DNA of 64,000 nucleotides from Oscillatoria nigro-viridis PCC 7112 (GTDB taxonomy: Bacteria > Cyanobacteriota > Cyanobacteriia > Cyanobacteriales > Microcoleaceae): positions 248,001 to 312,000 of the forward strand of contig NC_019729.1 of the NCBI RefSeq assembly GCF_000317475.1, in the 5' to 3' direction. Numbering within the stretch: the first letter of the stretch is position 1; each line of letters begins with the position of its first letter. This document shows positions 41,463 through 51,208 of the stretch, piece after piece. Both the position numbers and the translations under genes were made by a program. The notes below the pieces were generated by a model. It was given only the letters and a program-made list of their open reading frames with translations. It was not told where the DNA came from and made no database searches.

Positions 41463-41869
41463 AATGTTATCTCCTGTCTCTTCACATGAAAAACCAGCAT
41501 ATTTATTTGATATCGTTCTAACACAGTTTGAACAAACGAGTCTGTAAAAAAATCTTGATAGATATCTGTAGGCACTGCCAAATACAGCACTCGTTCTGAT
41601 TGCATTTTTTCCAATGCTACTCGATAATTAAGAAATTGACCAACAGCCGTATGGAATTCTGACAGCGCCGACAAGCCCACAAAACTTTTTACTTCGACTG
41701 CTATTTTTTTTCTCCCATTTTCGGCAGAAAGTAATTTTTCTCCTCCCAAATCTATCTGTATTTTTACTTGAGAAGTTAGTTTTAGAAACAGAGGATCGTG
41801 AGTAATTATCCATCCATCTTTCTCCAAAGCCGCACGTACTGTGTTGTGAAAGATATCTTTGGCTGGCAT
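41450..41869 (-). CDS. xisH: XisH-family protein (PD-(D/E)XK-like)
   Basis: 139 residues. Matches XisH: MPAKDIFHNTVRAALEKDGW, ITHDPLF, and IDLGGEKLL followed by KIAVEVKSFVG. The D...ExK residues in the last two motifs are the core of a PD-(D/E)XK nuclease-like fold. It is the first gene of the xisH-xisI pair, with the stop overlapping the start of xisI. A nuclease-partner or toxin-antitoxin-like relation is an inference. Confidence 0.93.
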   Translation of the reverse strand: MPAKDIFHNTVRAALEKDGWIITHDPLFLKLTSQVKIQIDLGGEKLLSAENGRKKIAVEVKSFVGLSALSEFHTAVGQFLNYRVALEKMQSERVLYLAVPTDIYQDFFTDSFVQTVLERYQINMLVFHVKRQEITLWKD

Positions 41870-42026
41870 GATTGAAAAAACTGTTTTACTAGATCCAAAA
41901 AGAGCTTAGTTAACCAGTGCGTAGTACACACCCTAAATATAGAGTTTGTCGGATGCAGACGGCGCGCCCAGAGCGCTAGAAATAGCGAGCAGAACTACTT
42001 TTGACATAAGTCTTATTATATTATAA

Positions 42027-45000
42027 TTAGACTCTTTTAACTTCTATTTTAGAACCTTGGGGGGATTTAGAAACTTTCACTTGTGCGGGCAATCTTTCCC
42101 CCAATTCTCGAACGTGGGTAATCACTCCAATCAGCCTTTCTCGCTGCCGCAAAGATTCTAAAATTTGAGTAACGCTTTCGAGAGTTTCGGTATCTAAAGT
42201 GCCAAATCCTTCATCGAGAAACAAGCTGCCCAAGTGAGCTCCTTGAGACAGTTTTTCTGACAAAGCTAAAGCCATTGATAAGGAAGTGGCAAAGGTTTCG
42301 CCGCCGGAAAGAGTGCGTACTCGTCTAGCTTCCCCGCCGTTCCAATTATCTGCTACCCAGTATTCGCCATCTTGGTTTTTTAGTTTGTAGCGATTTTCGG
42401 TTAATTCTTGCAAAATTAATGTGGCGCTGCCGACTAATTCTGCTTCTAAATGTTCTAGAATGTAAGATTGAAATTCGTTGGATTTTAGATTCTGCGCTAA
42501 GGTGTGATAAGTTTGCTCTTGTTCTGTGAAATTTGTGATTTGCTGTGACAGTCTTTCGGCTTGTTCGAGATTTTGGGCTGCTACCTGAATCCAAGCTAAA
42601 AGTTCGGCGCGGTTGTTGTTGGCTTGTTTGAGGTTTTCCTGGGCGGTATTTTTTGCCGATCGCACTTGTGCTAAATTATTCTCATCGGTAGTTCTGCCTG
42701 CGATCGCCTCGCTCAAATCTTTTGCCCGCGTCTCTAACTGAATTTTTGATTCGCGGTGAGAGCGAATAACATTTTCCCATTCTGATTGTTCCTTAACTGT
42801 CGCAACCGCTGCTAAAAATGTCTCTTCTGTGAAATCAGCCGCCGTTAATTTTGCTGACCAATCCAGGTTTAGCTGCTGTTTCTGGGCTTGGGCTCGTCCA
42901 AAAACTTCTCCAGCTTGTTGCTCTCTCTCTGCTGCTTGAATAACCTTATTTTGAGCAGTTTGATAGGATTTTTCTGCAACTTTCAGCAGATTTGCCAAGT
43001 CTTGCTTGTCTTGTTCTAAGACTTTTGCTAAATTAGCATAAGGTTGATATTCGGTAATTTGATAAAGCGCATTTACACAACTTTGCAACTGCTGCTGGCG
43101 GCGGTCTGATTCGGCGATCGCATCTTGATATTCCTGCTGTTTAGCTGCTTGATTCGCCACCGCCAAATTAAATCTTTCCTGAAAATTATCATATTCCAAT
43201 GATGCCAGTTGGAACTGCTGTTCGGTTTCGCGGTATTGGCGATCGCTCTCTTTAAGGATTGCCAACTCCTGCTGCAACCCCAAGCTTTCCCAATGAGGAG
43301 TCTCCAGGACTTGAGTGATTTGCTGCTGCAATTCGGCAACTCTATTCGCAGTTAATTCGAGCATTTGAGCAATTTCAGACTCTCTTTGCAGGCAGGCTGA
43401 AACCGCACTTTTTCTATCAGCAGCCAACCTTTGAGCATCTTGAAAAACCTGATTTGCTGCCGCCAATTTCTGCCGCAAACCAGCGACATCGACAATATTA
43501 GAATTCGGCAAAGGAGGGAGGATATCGCTCTCAGGATGCACCCCCCCGCACACCGGGCAAGTATCCCCAGGATTCAGCGACATTCTGACAGCAGCAACAC
43601 TCTCTAAACGTGCCGCTTCCGCATTAGCGGTTTGGGCCGATTCTAACTCGCGATCGCACTCTTTTAGCCTGAGTTCAACGGCTTCTAAATTAGTGGTAGC
43701 CTCCACATAATTTTGTTGAGCGCTTTCCTTCTCTGCCCGAGATTTATCCAACTGTTCTTGCTGAGTCTTTTGCTGCTTGGTAATTAGCTGAACTTCCATC
43801 AACAAGGGTGAAATTTGCTGCAATTGCTCTAAGCGCTTTCCTCCCGGCGCATACTGTGCGAGCTGTGCCGCTGCTTGAGTCACTCGAAAACCCGCGCCTT
43901 GAATTTTATTGTTAGCAGCTTGCAGGTCTTTATCTGCTGCCATAAAAAAGCGGAGTTTTTCCTGTTGATTTTTTTGGGCAAGCGCAACTTCTTTTTCTAA
44001 TTGAGCGCGCTGTTCTTCATATACTTTCGCAGCCGCTAGAGCATCTTCGCGAGCCTTAATTTGTGGTGCTAGTGCCTCTTCTTTGGCTTTTGCCGCGTCA
44101 AATTGCTGCTGCTCTACTGCCAGCTCGGAGCGAGCTTTAATTAACAGCTTCCGCGCTGCCACCGAGGCACTTTCTGCAGTTTCGTACTGACTGCGAGCCG
44201 ATCGCAATAAAGCCCAATCTCCCTGTAAATGATTGGCAGCTTGCGCTCTTTCTAAACGCTGTGCTAAAATTGTAACCTCAGCGGAATTAGCATTTAATTC
44301 AGCCAATTGTTGTTGCAGCTCTTGCCAGCGAGCGATTTGCGAAAATAGCTGTTCCTCTTCATCTAGATCCTTTTGAGCTTTCATCACAGCGCGATCGAAC
44401 TCAGGCAACTGCTGCTCTAAAATCAAAAGTTGCGATCGTCTTTGATCCACCTCATCCGCCGTCGGCGCACTCAAATCCGCTAGCTGCCTTTCCACCATTT
44501 CCCGTTCCTGTTTCAGCAACTTGGCAAGCTCATTTGTTTCCTTCCGCATCTGCTCAAAAATCTCAAATCCCGCTAGCTGCCGCAAAATTTCCCGACGTTT
44601 TGATGTATCCCCTTTAATAAATTCATCAAACTTGCCTTGAGGCAGAACAATTGCTCGCGTAAAAGTATCAAAATCCATTCCTAAAATCTGTTCAATGGTA
44701 TTTTGAACAGCAACAATACTCGTCCCCAAAGTTTCCCATTGACCATTTTGCCAGTTGTCCAAAATCACCTTATTTTCGGGAGATTTCGGGCGGAAACGCC
44801 ACCTTCGCGTCACCCGGTACTGTGCCGAACCCACAGCAAAACGCAACTGCACTTTTAAATTTTCGCTGCCTTGACTTGCCAAATCACTTACTTGTTTGCC
44901 GCTGCGAGTAGTAGTGCCAAAAAGAGCGTAAGTCATGGCATCTAACAGTGAAGATTTGCCCGCACCTGTAGCACCAGTAATTGCAAACAAATCGAGTTGA

Positions 45001-45068
45001 GAAAAATCTAAACGCTGTTCGCGGTGGAAGCTGGTAAATCCTTCTAGAATAAGTTCGAGTGGACGCAT
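42027..45068 (-). CDS. sbcC: Exonuclease SbcC (Rad50-like ATPase)
   Basis: 1013 residues. Walker A GATGAGKSS is at 32-40. Two long coiled coils flank the zinc-hook motif CPVCGG near residue 500, and the C-terminus has the ABC signature LSGGETFATSLSMALALSEK and Walker B LFLDEGFGTLD. With SbcD it forms the ATP-dependent complex that cleaves DNA hairpins and palindromes and processes double-strand ends. Activity against inverted repeats is relevant in a genome with so many palindromic repeats. It lies 202 bases after sbcD. Confidence 0.96.
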   Translation of the reverse strand: MRPLELILEGFTSFHREQRLDFSQLDLFAITGATGAGKSSLLDAMTYALFGTTTRSGKQVSDLASQGSENLKVQLRFAVGSAQYRVTRRWRFRPKSPENKVILDNWQNGQWETLGTSIVAVQNTIEQILGMDFDTFTRAIVLPQGKFDEFIKGDTSKRREILRQLAGFEIFEQMRKETNELAKLLKQEREMVERQLADLSAPTADEVDQRRSQLLILEQQLPEFDRAVMKAQKDLDEEEQLFSQIARWQELQQQLAELNANSAEVTILAQRLERAQAANHLQGDWALLRSARSQYETAESASVAARKLLIKARSELAVEQQQFDAAKAKEEALAPQIKAREDALAAAKVYEEQRAQLEKEVALAQKNQQEKLRFFMAADKDLQAANNKIQGAGFRVTQAAAQLAQYAPGGKRLEQLQQISPLLMEVQLITKQQKTQQEQLDKSRAEKESAQQNYVEATTNLEAVELRLKECDRELESAQTANAEAARLESVAAVRMSLNPGDTCPVCGGVHPESDILPPLPNSNIVDVAGLRQKLAAANQVFQDAQRLAADRKSAVSACLQRESEIAQMLELTANRVAELQQQITQVLETPHWESLGLQQELAILKESDRQYRETEQQFQLASLEYDNFQERFNLAVANQAAKQQEYQDAIAESDRRQQQLQSCVNALYQITEYQPYANLAKVLEQDKQDLANLLKVAEKSYQTAQNKVIQAAEREQQAGEVFGRAQAQKQQLNLDWSAKLTAADFTEETFLAAVATVKEQSEWENVIRSHRESKIQLETRAKDLSEAIAGRTTDENNLAQVRSAKNTAQENLKQANNNRAELLAWIQVAAQNLEQAERLSQQITNFTEQEQTYHTLAQNLKSNEFQSYILEHLEAELVGSATLILQELTENRYKLKNQDGEYWVADNWNGGEARRVRTLSGGETFATSLSMALALSEKLSQGAHLGSLFLDEGFGTLDTETLESVTQILESLRQRERLIGVITHVRELGERLPAQVKVSKSPQGSKIEVKRV

Positions 45069-45270
45069 ACTGATTTTAGATTTTAGATTTTAGATGTTGA
45101 ATTTCTATTACTCTTGATCGGGTGGAGCCTGGTAAAGCAGATCGGGAGGGTCTGCCTCCTATGTTTCTATTTAAGCGCGAGGCAGAGCAAAAGTCATATA
45201 GGTTCCCAGACGGAGCCTGGGAACCAGTTAATTTGAGATTTTTGATTTGGGATTGTATTTTTTTACCCAT

Positions 45271-46446
45271 TTAATTATTAACTGTTTCCTTAAACTTCTT
45301 GTACAAAGTTTTAAATTCCTCCAATACAGCCGGTTTAGGTGTCGTCCCCAATCGGTTTTGATAATAGTTGCAAAACTCTGCTGCCGGATCGAAATTATTG
45401 GGATCGATATTAGTTATTTCTGTTGGTTCTAGGGCTGCATCTGGATAGCGCGGTTCAATTAACAGCGCTTGAGAACAGATTTGGCGGACTCGATCGGCAA
45501 GTCCGATTTGCGGACTGTCCAGTTCGACAATTACTTTCAAGAAACCCGGATGATACTGATGAGCTTGTAACGTTCGATCGAGATTGTCGTTATGACATTT
45601 AAGCACTTTTAACGGCTTGTGGCAAGCCACAGGCTTAAATTCCACCTTCGCCTGACTTCCCGGCTCAACTTCTATCAAGCAAAATCCTTTTTCCTGTTCC
45701 GCTTCTCCAAAATCTAACTGAATCAAAGAACCGGAATAATAAGCGGGAGAAGTCTCAGAAATCCGCTGGTGAATGTGGATGTGTCCGAGTGCAATATACT
45801 GAGCTTCCGGCGGCAGAGTTTGCGATGACAGGAGGTATTTTTCTCGCGTGTAATAAGCGACTTCGGATTTTGCCAATCGAGCGCCGTCAATGCTCATGTG
45901 TCCCATGAGAATATTGACAGTATTGTCTCTAAAATCCCTGGTTAAATCTTCGATTAAATATGCTACGATTTCGCGGTAATCTTTGCGGCGATCGGCATCG
46001 CCAGACTGCCAGAGAGAATTAGCATCTAACAGTCTTTGTTCGGAAGCAAAAGGCATCGCTCCCACACAAAGTTTACCGCTTTTTGTATTGAGAGTAATTG
46101 TGCCGCCGTCTGCGGAACGCCTGGGTTTGCCTAAAGCGCGAACACCGGCGAGGGAAAGCAATTGCGCGATGCTGTCGATGCGGGATGCCGAATCGTGATT
46201 ACCGGCGATCGCAATTGCGGGAATTCCTGCAGCTTGGAGTTCGCAGAAAAAGTTATAAGCAATGCGTTCGGCGTAAGCGGGTGGGTTTGGCACGTCGAAA
46301 ATGTCGCCCGCAACGAGCACAGCATCGACATCCAATGCTTTTGCTTGCTTCAAAATCTGTTCGAGGGCGATCGCAATTTCGGAAGTGCGATCGATCCCTC
46401 GAAAACGCCGCCCTAAATGCCAGTCAGCAGTATGAATTATTCGCAT
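45271..46446 (-). CDS. sbcD: Exonuclease SbcD (Mre11-like nuclease)
   Basis: 391 residues. All phosphoesterase motifs are present: DWHLGRRFRG (I), VLVAGDIFD (II), IAGNHDSASR (III), GHMSIDG (IV) and ALGHIHIHQ (V), which bind two manganese ions. The C-terminal region contains the capping domain. It is the nuclease subunit of the SbcCD complex and is transcribed before sbcC. The start at 46446 has the typical MRIIHTADWHL N-terminus. Confidence 0.95.
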   Translation of the reverse strand: MRIIHTADWHLGRRFRGIDRTSEIAIALEQILKQAKALDVDAVLVAGDIFDVPNPPAYAERIAYNFFCELQAAGIPAIAIAGNHDSASRIDSIAQLLSLAGVRALGKPRRSADGGTITLNTKSGKLCVGAMPFASEQRLLDANSLWQSGDADRRKDYREIVAYLIEDLTRDFRDNTVNILMGHMSIDGARLAKSEVAYYTREKYLLSSQTLPPEAQYIALGHIHIHQRISETSPAYYSGSLIQLDFGEAEQEKGFCLIEVEPGSQAKVEFKPVACHKPLKVLKCHNDNLDRTLQAHQYHPGFLKVIVELDSPQIGLADRVRQICSQALLIEPRYPDAALEPTEITNIDPNNFDPAAEFCNYYQNRLGTTPKPAVLEEFKTLYKKFKETVNN

Positions 46447-46497
46447 AGTACGAGTAGTATTTTGTTTATGTTAACTGAGATGTTGTACCCTTTTCAA

Positions 46498-46563
46498 GAA
46501 CGGGCTCTTCGGCCCGTTCCACAAAGAATAAATTTCTTGTGGAACGGGCCGAAGAGCCCGTTC
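46498..46563. terminator. Perfect 27-nt-arm hairpin downstream of the DUF433 gene
   Basis: GAACGGGCTCTTCGGCCCGT (continuing TCCACAA) at 46498-46524 is mirrored at 46537-46563 around 12 bases. It lies between sbcD's upstream region and the DUF433 stop. It may end DUF433 transcription or be a small repeat of the kind that SbcCD acts upon. Confidence 0.65.
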
Positions 46564-46641
46564 ATAAAAGCCTGATTTAAAATGGTAAAATATCTCAGTT
46601 TTAATGCTTTGTGCGATCGCGGTATAAATATCTGCCACTGT

Positions 46642-46989
46642 TTATGCCTCTTCCTGTTCTCGAATTGCTCTTTCAATCTCATCAGGATATGCCTCAGCAT
46701 AACTAAAAGCATTCACCAAATCTGTGGCACTCAGATCGGGATGACCTTCTAAAATATGAGCATCGCTGGCACTTTGACGGCGATAACTTACCAACAGCCA
46801 AACAGGAATCCGAGTTTTTCGGATACAGGCTTCTGTGCCCATGACACCGGGAGTCTTTTGAATCCCCGGCCAAAAGTTGCTTAAAGTTTGGGCTAGGAAT
46901 TGTATAGCTTGAGCCTTTTCTTCGGGAGTTAAAGCCAAGAGTTGCGGTTGCAATTCTTTGAGTGTCATCTTCGTCGTAACTGAAGTCAT
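46642..46989 (-). CDS. DUF433 domain protein with N-terminal extension
   Basis: 115 residues from ATG 46989; a longer in-frame start at 47052 would overlap the K+ channel gene. After a helical N-terminus (LKELQPQLLALTPEEKAQAIQFLAQTL written in family style as two helices), the DUF433 domain shows TPGVMGTEACIRKTRIPVWL, DLSATDLVNAFSYAEAYPDEIE. As with the other DUF433 gene in this window, no DUF5615-type partner lies next to it. Function unknown; antitoxin-like or regulatory role is only inferred. Confidence 0.8.
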   Translation of the reverse strand: MTSVTTKMTLKELQPQLLALTPEEKAQAIQFLAQTLSNFWPGIQKTPGVMGTEACIRKTRIPVWLLVSYRRQSASDAHILEGHPDLSATDLVNAFSYAEAYPDEIERAIREQEEA

Positions 46990-47035
46990 AAATATCAACT
47001 TTTGTCGTTCTAGAGGTATTCTAGCACTATTATAC

Positions 47036-47938
47036 TCACAACTTCTCTTCAACAGGCTTCACATCGTGAAACCGAGTATAATCAACCACCCGCCCTCCCG
47101 TTGCCGATTTCAAAAGAATATCTACAAACCGCATATTCCACATAATTTCAGACGCCACAAAAGAATGTCTGGCATGAATAGTTTGCGAAACAGTTTCGTC
47201 AATTCCTGTTAACGTAATTACAATTTCCGCTTGCTGTTCCATCAAGTCTTGGGCAGTAAGTTGGTACAAAGGACTGCTCTCCTCAATTGCGTGCATAACC
47301 GTCCAAGTTAAGGCAAAAATCGGAGAGTGACTCCGCACCAATTGCAAATCGTAAAAACGCCGCATAAATTCTCCTTCCGGCGTTACCTCATCGCGGATCA
47401 AAGTAGCTCGCTGCTGCGCTTCTAAAATCTGGTTGAAACGCTGATTTGCCGTGCGGTACATCAGAGTCGGAACACCGTTGAAAGGAGCGATTACAGCTAC
47501 GCGGCTGAAGATAACTCTGGCTGTTGGTCGAGAAAATCTCGAAAAAGCCAGTCCCGTAACCATTGCCACTCCCCACAAAGCAAAAAGCGCTTGGATCGCG
47601 ACTATAGTATTAGCGTAATCCGTGCGCGGATACATGGCGCCGTAGCCGATCGTCGCCATTGTTTGGACGCTGAAATAAAAGGCATCTGGGAAAGAACCCG
47701 GCCGCGCGTTAGCAATGCAATCTCCTCCCGCCAAATAAGCTAAGGCAAATAAAGAATTCGTGACTATATAGAAGAGACAAATCAGGATGAAAAATCGCGG
47801 CCAAGAAAGAGTTAGCAGCCTGTGGTAGAGGTCGGCAAAATGGAGGCGAGGTACTCCCAACTTGACAATATTTAAGGGGAATTGTCCTTGGCGGCTGACT
47901 AAACGAGCCTGTGGCTGGTGGTTGCGGTGAATTTTCAT
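47036..47938 (-). CDS. Inward-rectifier-type K+ channel (KirBac-like)
   Basis: 300 residues. Slide helix and TM1 (WPRFFILICLFYIVTNSLFAL), pore helix and selectivity filter TIGYG (MATIGYGAMYP), TM2 (AIQALFALWGVAMVTGLAFSRFSRP), and a cytoplasmic immunoglobulin-like Kir domain that begins RVIFSRVAVIAPFNGVPTLM. This is the bacterial Kir family rather than voltage-gated channels. It mediates K+ flux across the cytoplasmic membrane and is often lipid- or pH-gated. Confidence 0.92.
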   Translation of the reverse strand: MKIHRNHQPQARLVSRQGQFPLNIVKLGVPRLHFADLYHRLLTLSWPRFFILICLFYIVTNSLFALAYLAGGDCIANARPGSFPDAFYFSVQTMATIGYGAMYPRTDYANTIVAIQALFALWGVAMVTGLAFSRFSRPTARVIFSRVAVIAPFNGVPTLMYRTANQRFNQILEAQQRATLIRDEVTPEGEFMRRFYDLQLVRSHSPIFALTWTVMHAIEESSPLYQLTAQDLMEQQAEIVITLTGIDETVSQTIHARHSFVASEIMWNMRFVDILLKSATGGRVVDYTRFHDVKPVEEKL

Positions 47939-48050
47939 TGCGATTTGTAACTATGGCTGTTTCAATTTGTAACTATTGCTTTGACCGGGAAAACTTATCC
48001 TTTAGACTGATGTCTGATTCCCAAAATTCGGATAAAAGCGGAGTTTAGAA

Positions 48051-48371
48051 ATGGTTGAGCTTAACTGGCATGACTATCTCGTTATGGTTTCATTTGTGGC
48101 TTCTATTGCGGGTCTAGTCCTGCTGGGCGATAATCGCAACTCGCAGCCAACGGACGAGCGCACTTTGAGCGAAGAAATCCTAATCAAGATGAGCTTTGCT
48201 TACTGGATAGTGTACTGCATCTCTTTTTTCGGGCTGAAACTTCACCTACCAGAAGATAGCTGGTTATTGCTCAGTTTGAAGCTGACTGCGGTTCTTTCTT
48301 ACTTGTTGACTGCTTCTAGCATACTCAGCCTGCCGCTGCAACGCATGGCTGTCAGACAAGTTGAAGATTAA
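48051..48371 (+). CDS. Small membrane protein, unknown function
   Basis: 106 residues with three hydrophobic segments: YLVMVSFVASIAGLVLLGD, KMSFAYWIVYCISFFGLKL and LLSLKLTAVLSYLLTASSIL. A charged loop (NSQPTDERTLSEE) joins the first two. No family is recognised. It is divergent from the K+ channel gene by about 112 bases, and may share a promoter region with it. Confidence 0.6.
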   Translation: MVELNWHDYLVMVSFVASIAGLVLLGDNRNSQPTDERTLSEEILIKMSFAYWIVYCISFFGLKLHLPEDSWLLLSLKLTAVLSYLLTASSILSLPLQRMAVRQVED

Positions 48372-48511
48372 AAAAAAGTGTTTGTAGTGAGGAATTCAGT
48401 TTTTTCGATCGCAGTGATGAAAAACTAAAGTCCTGACTGCAAAGCTATTTGAGTTATATTACCGGGCAATAAGCTCACAGCTAGCTGTGAGTATGCCACA
48501 AACTTAGCTGG

Positions 48512-49846
48512 TTAGGATTTAAAGCCTTTAGAGCTTTTCTTTTTCTCCTGCGGTTTAGACTTTGACTTATTAACTTCGCCTAAAGCTTCCTGAAATAAGT
48601 TGTGCAGGTGCACGGGAACGCTGGCAATTTCGGGGAGTTCGGGTTCTAAGGGTTTTTTAAACTCTTGCAGCAAGGCATCTAAATCGCGATCGATCTGAAA
48701 GTCGGGGCGTTCCAATACAGTTTGCAAAATTTGTGATAATTTCGCTGGATTAACTTTAGCTAACCGCTGCCAAATCCAGACATTAATTGCAGGATCTTCT
48801 AGATAGTTACGCACCAGCTTTTCGTAACCGGGAACGGTTGAAAAGTCTTCGGCTGCTAGCAGTGCAGTAAATTGAGCGTAAGTAGACAAAAAGGTCTGTC
48901 CCCAGCGAGGATGAGAAAGCGCTGTCACCTGTTCGGCTTTCTTGAAGCGATCGGGCAATTCGACTTTGGGCATTACCATTTTTGAACTAGCATTGCTGTC
49001 GATCGCTACCTCAACTGAAGAAGGATCTGCACCGGCTGCTGCTATAGCTGCTGCTTTAATTTCTTCTGAATCGACTCCGGCATCTTCAACGATCTCCGCC
49101 AGAGATTTACTTTGATCGATGCCGATATCAGCTAGGCGTTTTTTAGTCATTACTTCCTGAAATTCAGCCAACTGTTTATTCAGGTGATATCCCGATAGCG
49201 TGACTTCATCGGTGCCAAAAAAATCGGTAAAATCTTCGTGGTACTGTTCTACAGACTGCCAAGCTTGCTCTAACAATTCCGGCGCATCGCTGTACAAATT
49301 ATTTTTGTGATTTTGCTTGAAATTGCCGATCGCCACCGCCAACTTCGGCTTACCCAATTTCCCCTTCAGGATGGGAGAGCTCGAAAGTATCCACCAGTCA
49401 TCGGTAAGGGGAGAAATTCGAGCCAGCAAGATTTCTCCTAACTTAAAGCGAGACATTTCTTGCAGAAAATTCGGACTGTTGGGCTTGACAACGTAGTGCT
49501 TAGCCGTCAGCCAGTTCATCAGTTCAAATCTGTCGGGGGAAAGTTGAGTGATTTCAAATAAGCCCGTGAAGCTTCTGTGCCCCCAACTTTCCAGCAAACT
49601 GCGATCGCCCTGGGTTAAATCCGGTTGACTTTCGACAAATAGGTCGATCGGCGTTTTCTCTCCGACTTTACCTTCGATGGTAAAGCTGTCAATCACTTGA
49701 TTTTGCTGAGCAATGTCGTAGCGCTCGCCAGTCGATCGAGCTGCAGCAAAAGCTTCCAAAGCTACCGCCAACTCGCCTTCAGCATCCAGCACAAAGTCAA
49801 TTAAATTTTGCTTGAGTGTCCAAGCTCTTTCCAAGATTTCATCCAC
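48512..49846 (-). CDS. Conserved-type hypothetical protein, no recognised domain
   Basis: 444 residues, soluble and acidic, with a lysine-rich tail (KSKSKPQEKKKSSKGFKS). Codon usage and a clean reading frame indicate a real gene. Segments such as LTDDWWILSSSPILKGKLGK and VPGYEKLVRNYLEDPAINVW recall uncharacterised cyanobacterial proteins. An Ala-rich region of about 25 residues (AEIVEDAGVDSEEIKAAAIA) separates two parts. I cannot assign a function. Confidence 0.7.
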   Translation of the reverse strand: MDEILERAWTLKQNLIDFVLDAEGELAVALEAFAAARSTGERYDIAQQNQVIDSFTIEGKVGEKTPIDLFVESQPDLTQGDRSLLESWGHRSFTGLFEITQLSPDRFELMNWLTAKHYVVKPNSPNFLQEMSRFKLGEILLARISPLTDDWWILSSSPILKGKLGKPKLAVAIGNFKQNHKNNLYSDAPELLEQAWQSVEQYHEDFTDFFGTDEVTLSGYHLNKQLAEFQEVMTKKRLADIGIDQSKSLAEIVEDAGVDSEEIKAAAIAAAGADPSSVEVAIDSNASSKMVMPKVELPDRFKKAEQVTALSHPRWGQTFLSTYAQFTALLAAEDFSTVPGYEKLVRNYLEDPAINVWIWQRLAKVNPAKLSQILQTVLERPDFQIDRDLDALLQEFKKPLEPELPEIASVPVHLHNLFQEALGEVNKSKSKPQEKKKSSKGFKS

Positions 49847-50399
49847 AATTTATACCGATTTTGAATGAGAGGATTTAGATTTTTAACAATTATCGGACTT
49901 GAAGCCACCAACGCTTTACGATCCGGCTGCGATTGAAGAAAGCGCATCGCGAACAATGACCAAAATATGCGATCGATGCCTCAGTCCTGAATTAGTTTAA
50001 TTTTAAGGCTAACAGTCAAAAAAAAATGTTAATCTCAAACGGAAGCATCCCGATTTTGTAAAAAGCGTTTATTAGGAGTGCGATCGTCCCGCACAGCAAA
50101 GCCTCTACGTCTCTAGCGATTTCTCGCAGCGAACAGTCCTGTGAAATAAAAATCGTCCTGAAAAATGCGATTTCAAGGGAGCATAAAAATACCCTCTCCG
50201 ATGTAGAGAGGGGCTGAAAATCCCCAAAAACTTCGCTAAACTCGCGTTAAAAACTGTGCCGCCTCTCAACAACAGTCCCAGACGCAGCAGCCGGGTTTTT
50301 TCGATCGAACACTTCCCTCCATTCCGGTACCCGGCTAAAAATAACCGGAACGCTTGAGTTTGTGCGCGTCCAAGACTGAAAAATACTTGGCGTAAGCCC
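49847..50399. other. Intergenic region without a supported gene
   Basis: About 550 bases. I see short frames only, with no ribosome-binding site or homology that I recognise, and some C-rich/G-rich complementary stretches (CCCTCTCC.../GGAGAGGG-like around 50190-50215) that could form a hairpin. Confidence 0.5.
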
Positions 50400-50921
50400 T
50401 TAGCGGCCGTCTTTGTCAATGTCGCCAGGAACCGCCCGTTCCACCCGATCCCAAGCGTCGCGCGTGGCGTGCTTAGCTTTTTCCCAAGTCACATTAGACT
50501 TACCGCGATTTGTTTCGTAGTCGCGCTGCAAATCCGGTTCGATTTCGTCGTATTTCTTACCAGTAGTGCCATAGCGGCTGTATCCCTGATAACCGGTGCG
50601 GTATGCAGGCTGATAGTCTTCGTAAGTTGCGCTAGTGTCCGCGTAAGGACGGGAACTGTAGTTGCTTTGCCAGTAAGCATCTTCTACCGTGGGGTCGATC
50701 GCCTCGCCCACACCTTTGCCCGCCAAACCGCCGCCAAACGCACCCACCACAGCGCCGACAACTGCTCCTACAGGCCCGCCCACCGCACCGCCGATCGCAG
50801 CACCCGCAGCACCGGCACTCGCCGCACCGATACCCGTTGCCACTGGATGAGCTCCTGTTTCCCCCGAAAGCGGGTCGAGGTTAGCATCAGGTTCCTTTAC
50901 CGTTTTTTTGTCATCACTCAT
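50400..50921 (-). CDS. Glycine-zipper protein
   Basis: 173 residues. An N-terminal charged stretch is followed by a glycine-zipper region (GAASAGAAGAAIGGAVGGPV, then GAVVGAVVGAFGGGLAGKG) capable of membrane association, and a Tyr-rich soluble half (YRTGYQGYSRYG) ending in DRVERAVPGDIDKDGR. Similar proteins are induced by osmotic or oxidative stress in cyanobacteria; no biochemical role is known. GGAAAAAAA upstream gives an acceptable start at 50921. Confidence 0.75.
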   Translation of the reverse strand: MSDDKKTVKEPDANLDPLSGETGAHPVATGIGAASAGAAGAAIGGAVGGPVGAVVGAVVGAFGGGLAGKGVGEAIDPTVEDAYWQSNYSSRPYADTSATYEDYQPAYRTGYQGYSRYGTTGKKYDEIEPDLQRDYETNRGKSNVTWEKAKHATRDAWDRVERAVPGDIDKDGR

Positions 50922-51208
50922 GATATTTTTTTCCTTTTATTTAACTGTAACTATGACTAAATTTACCTTTTAAGTTTCTCTGTATTCATCTGCCTACAGG
51001 ATGAATCTGCTAGCTTAAAAAGAATAGAAATGATCGAACTATCCTGGACGCAAAAATGGTTTGACACGATAATATAACTAGGTAAGGTGCGCCGAACCGC
51101 GCACCTTACCTAGTTAGGTTCAAGTGAGTTCTGAGCTATGCTCCAGTGTGTACCCCTTCCAACTCGGTATTTACAACAAGTTGAGTTAGATATAAATCTG
51201 TTGATTTA

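Noticed and set aside
50105..50419. Minus-strand frame of 104 codons
   Set aside because: Overlaps the end of the glycine-zipper gene, has unusual composition and no ribosome-binding site.
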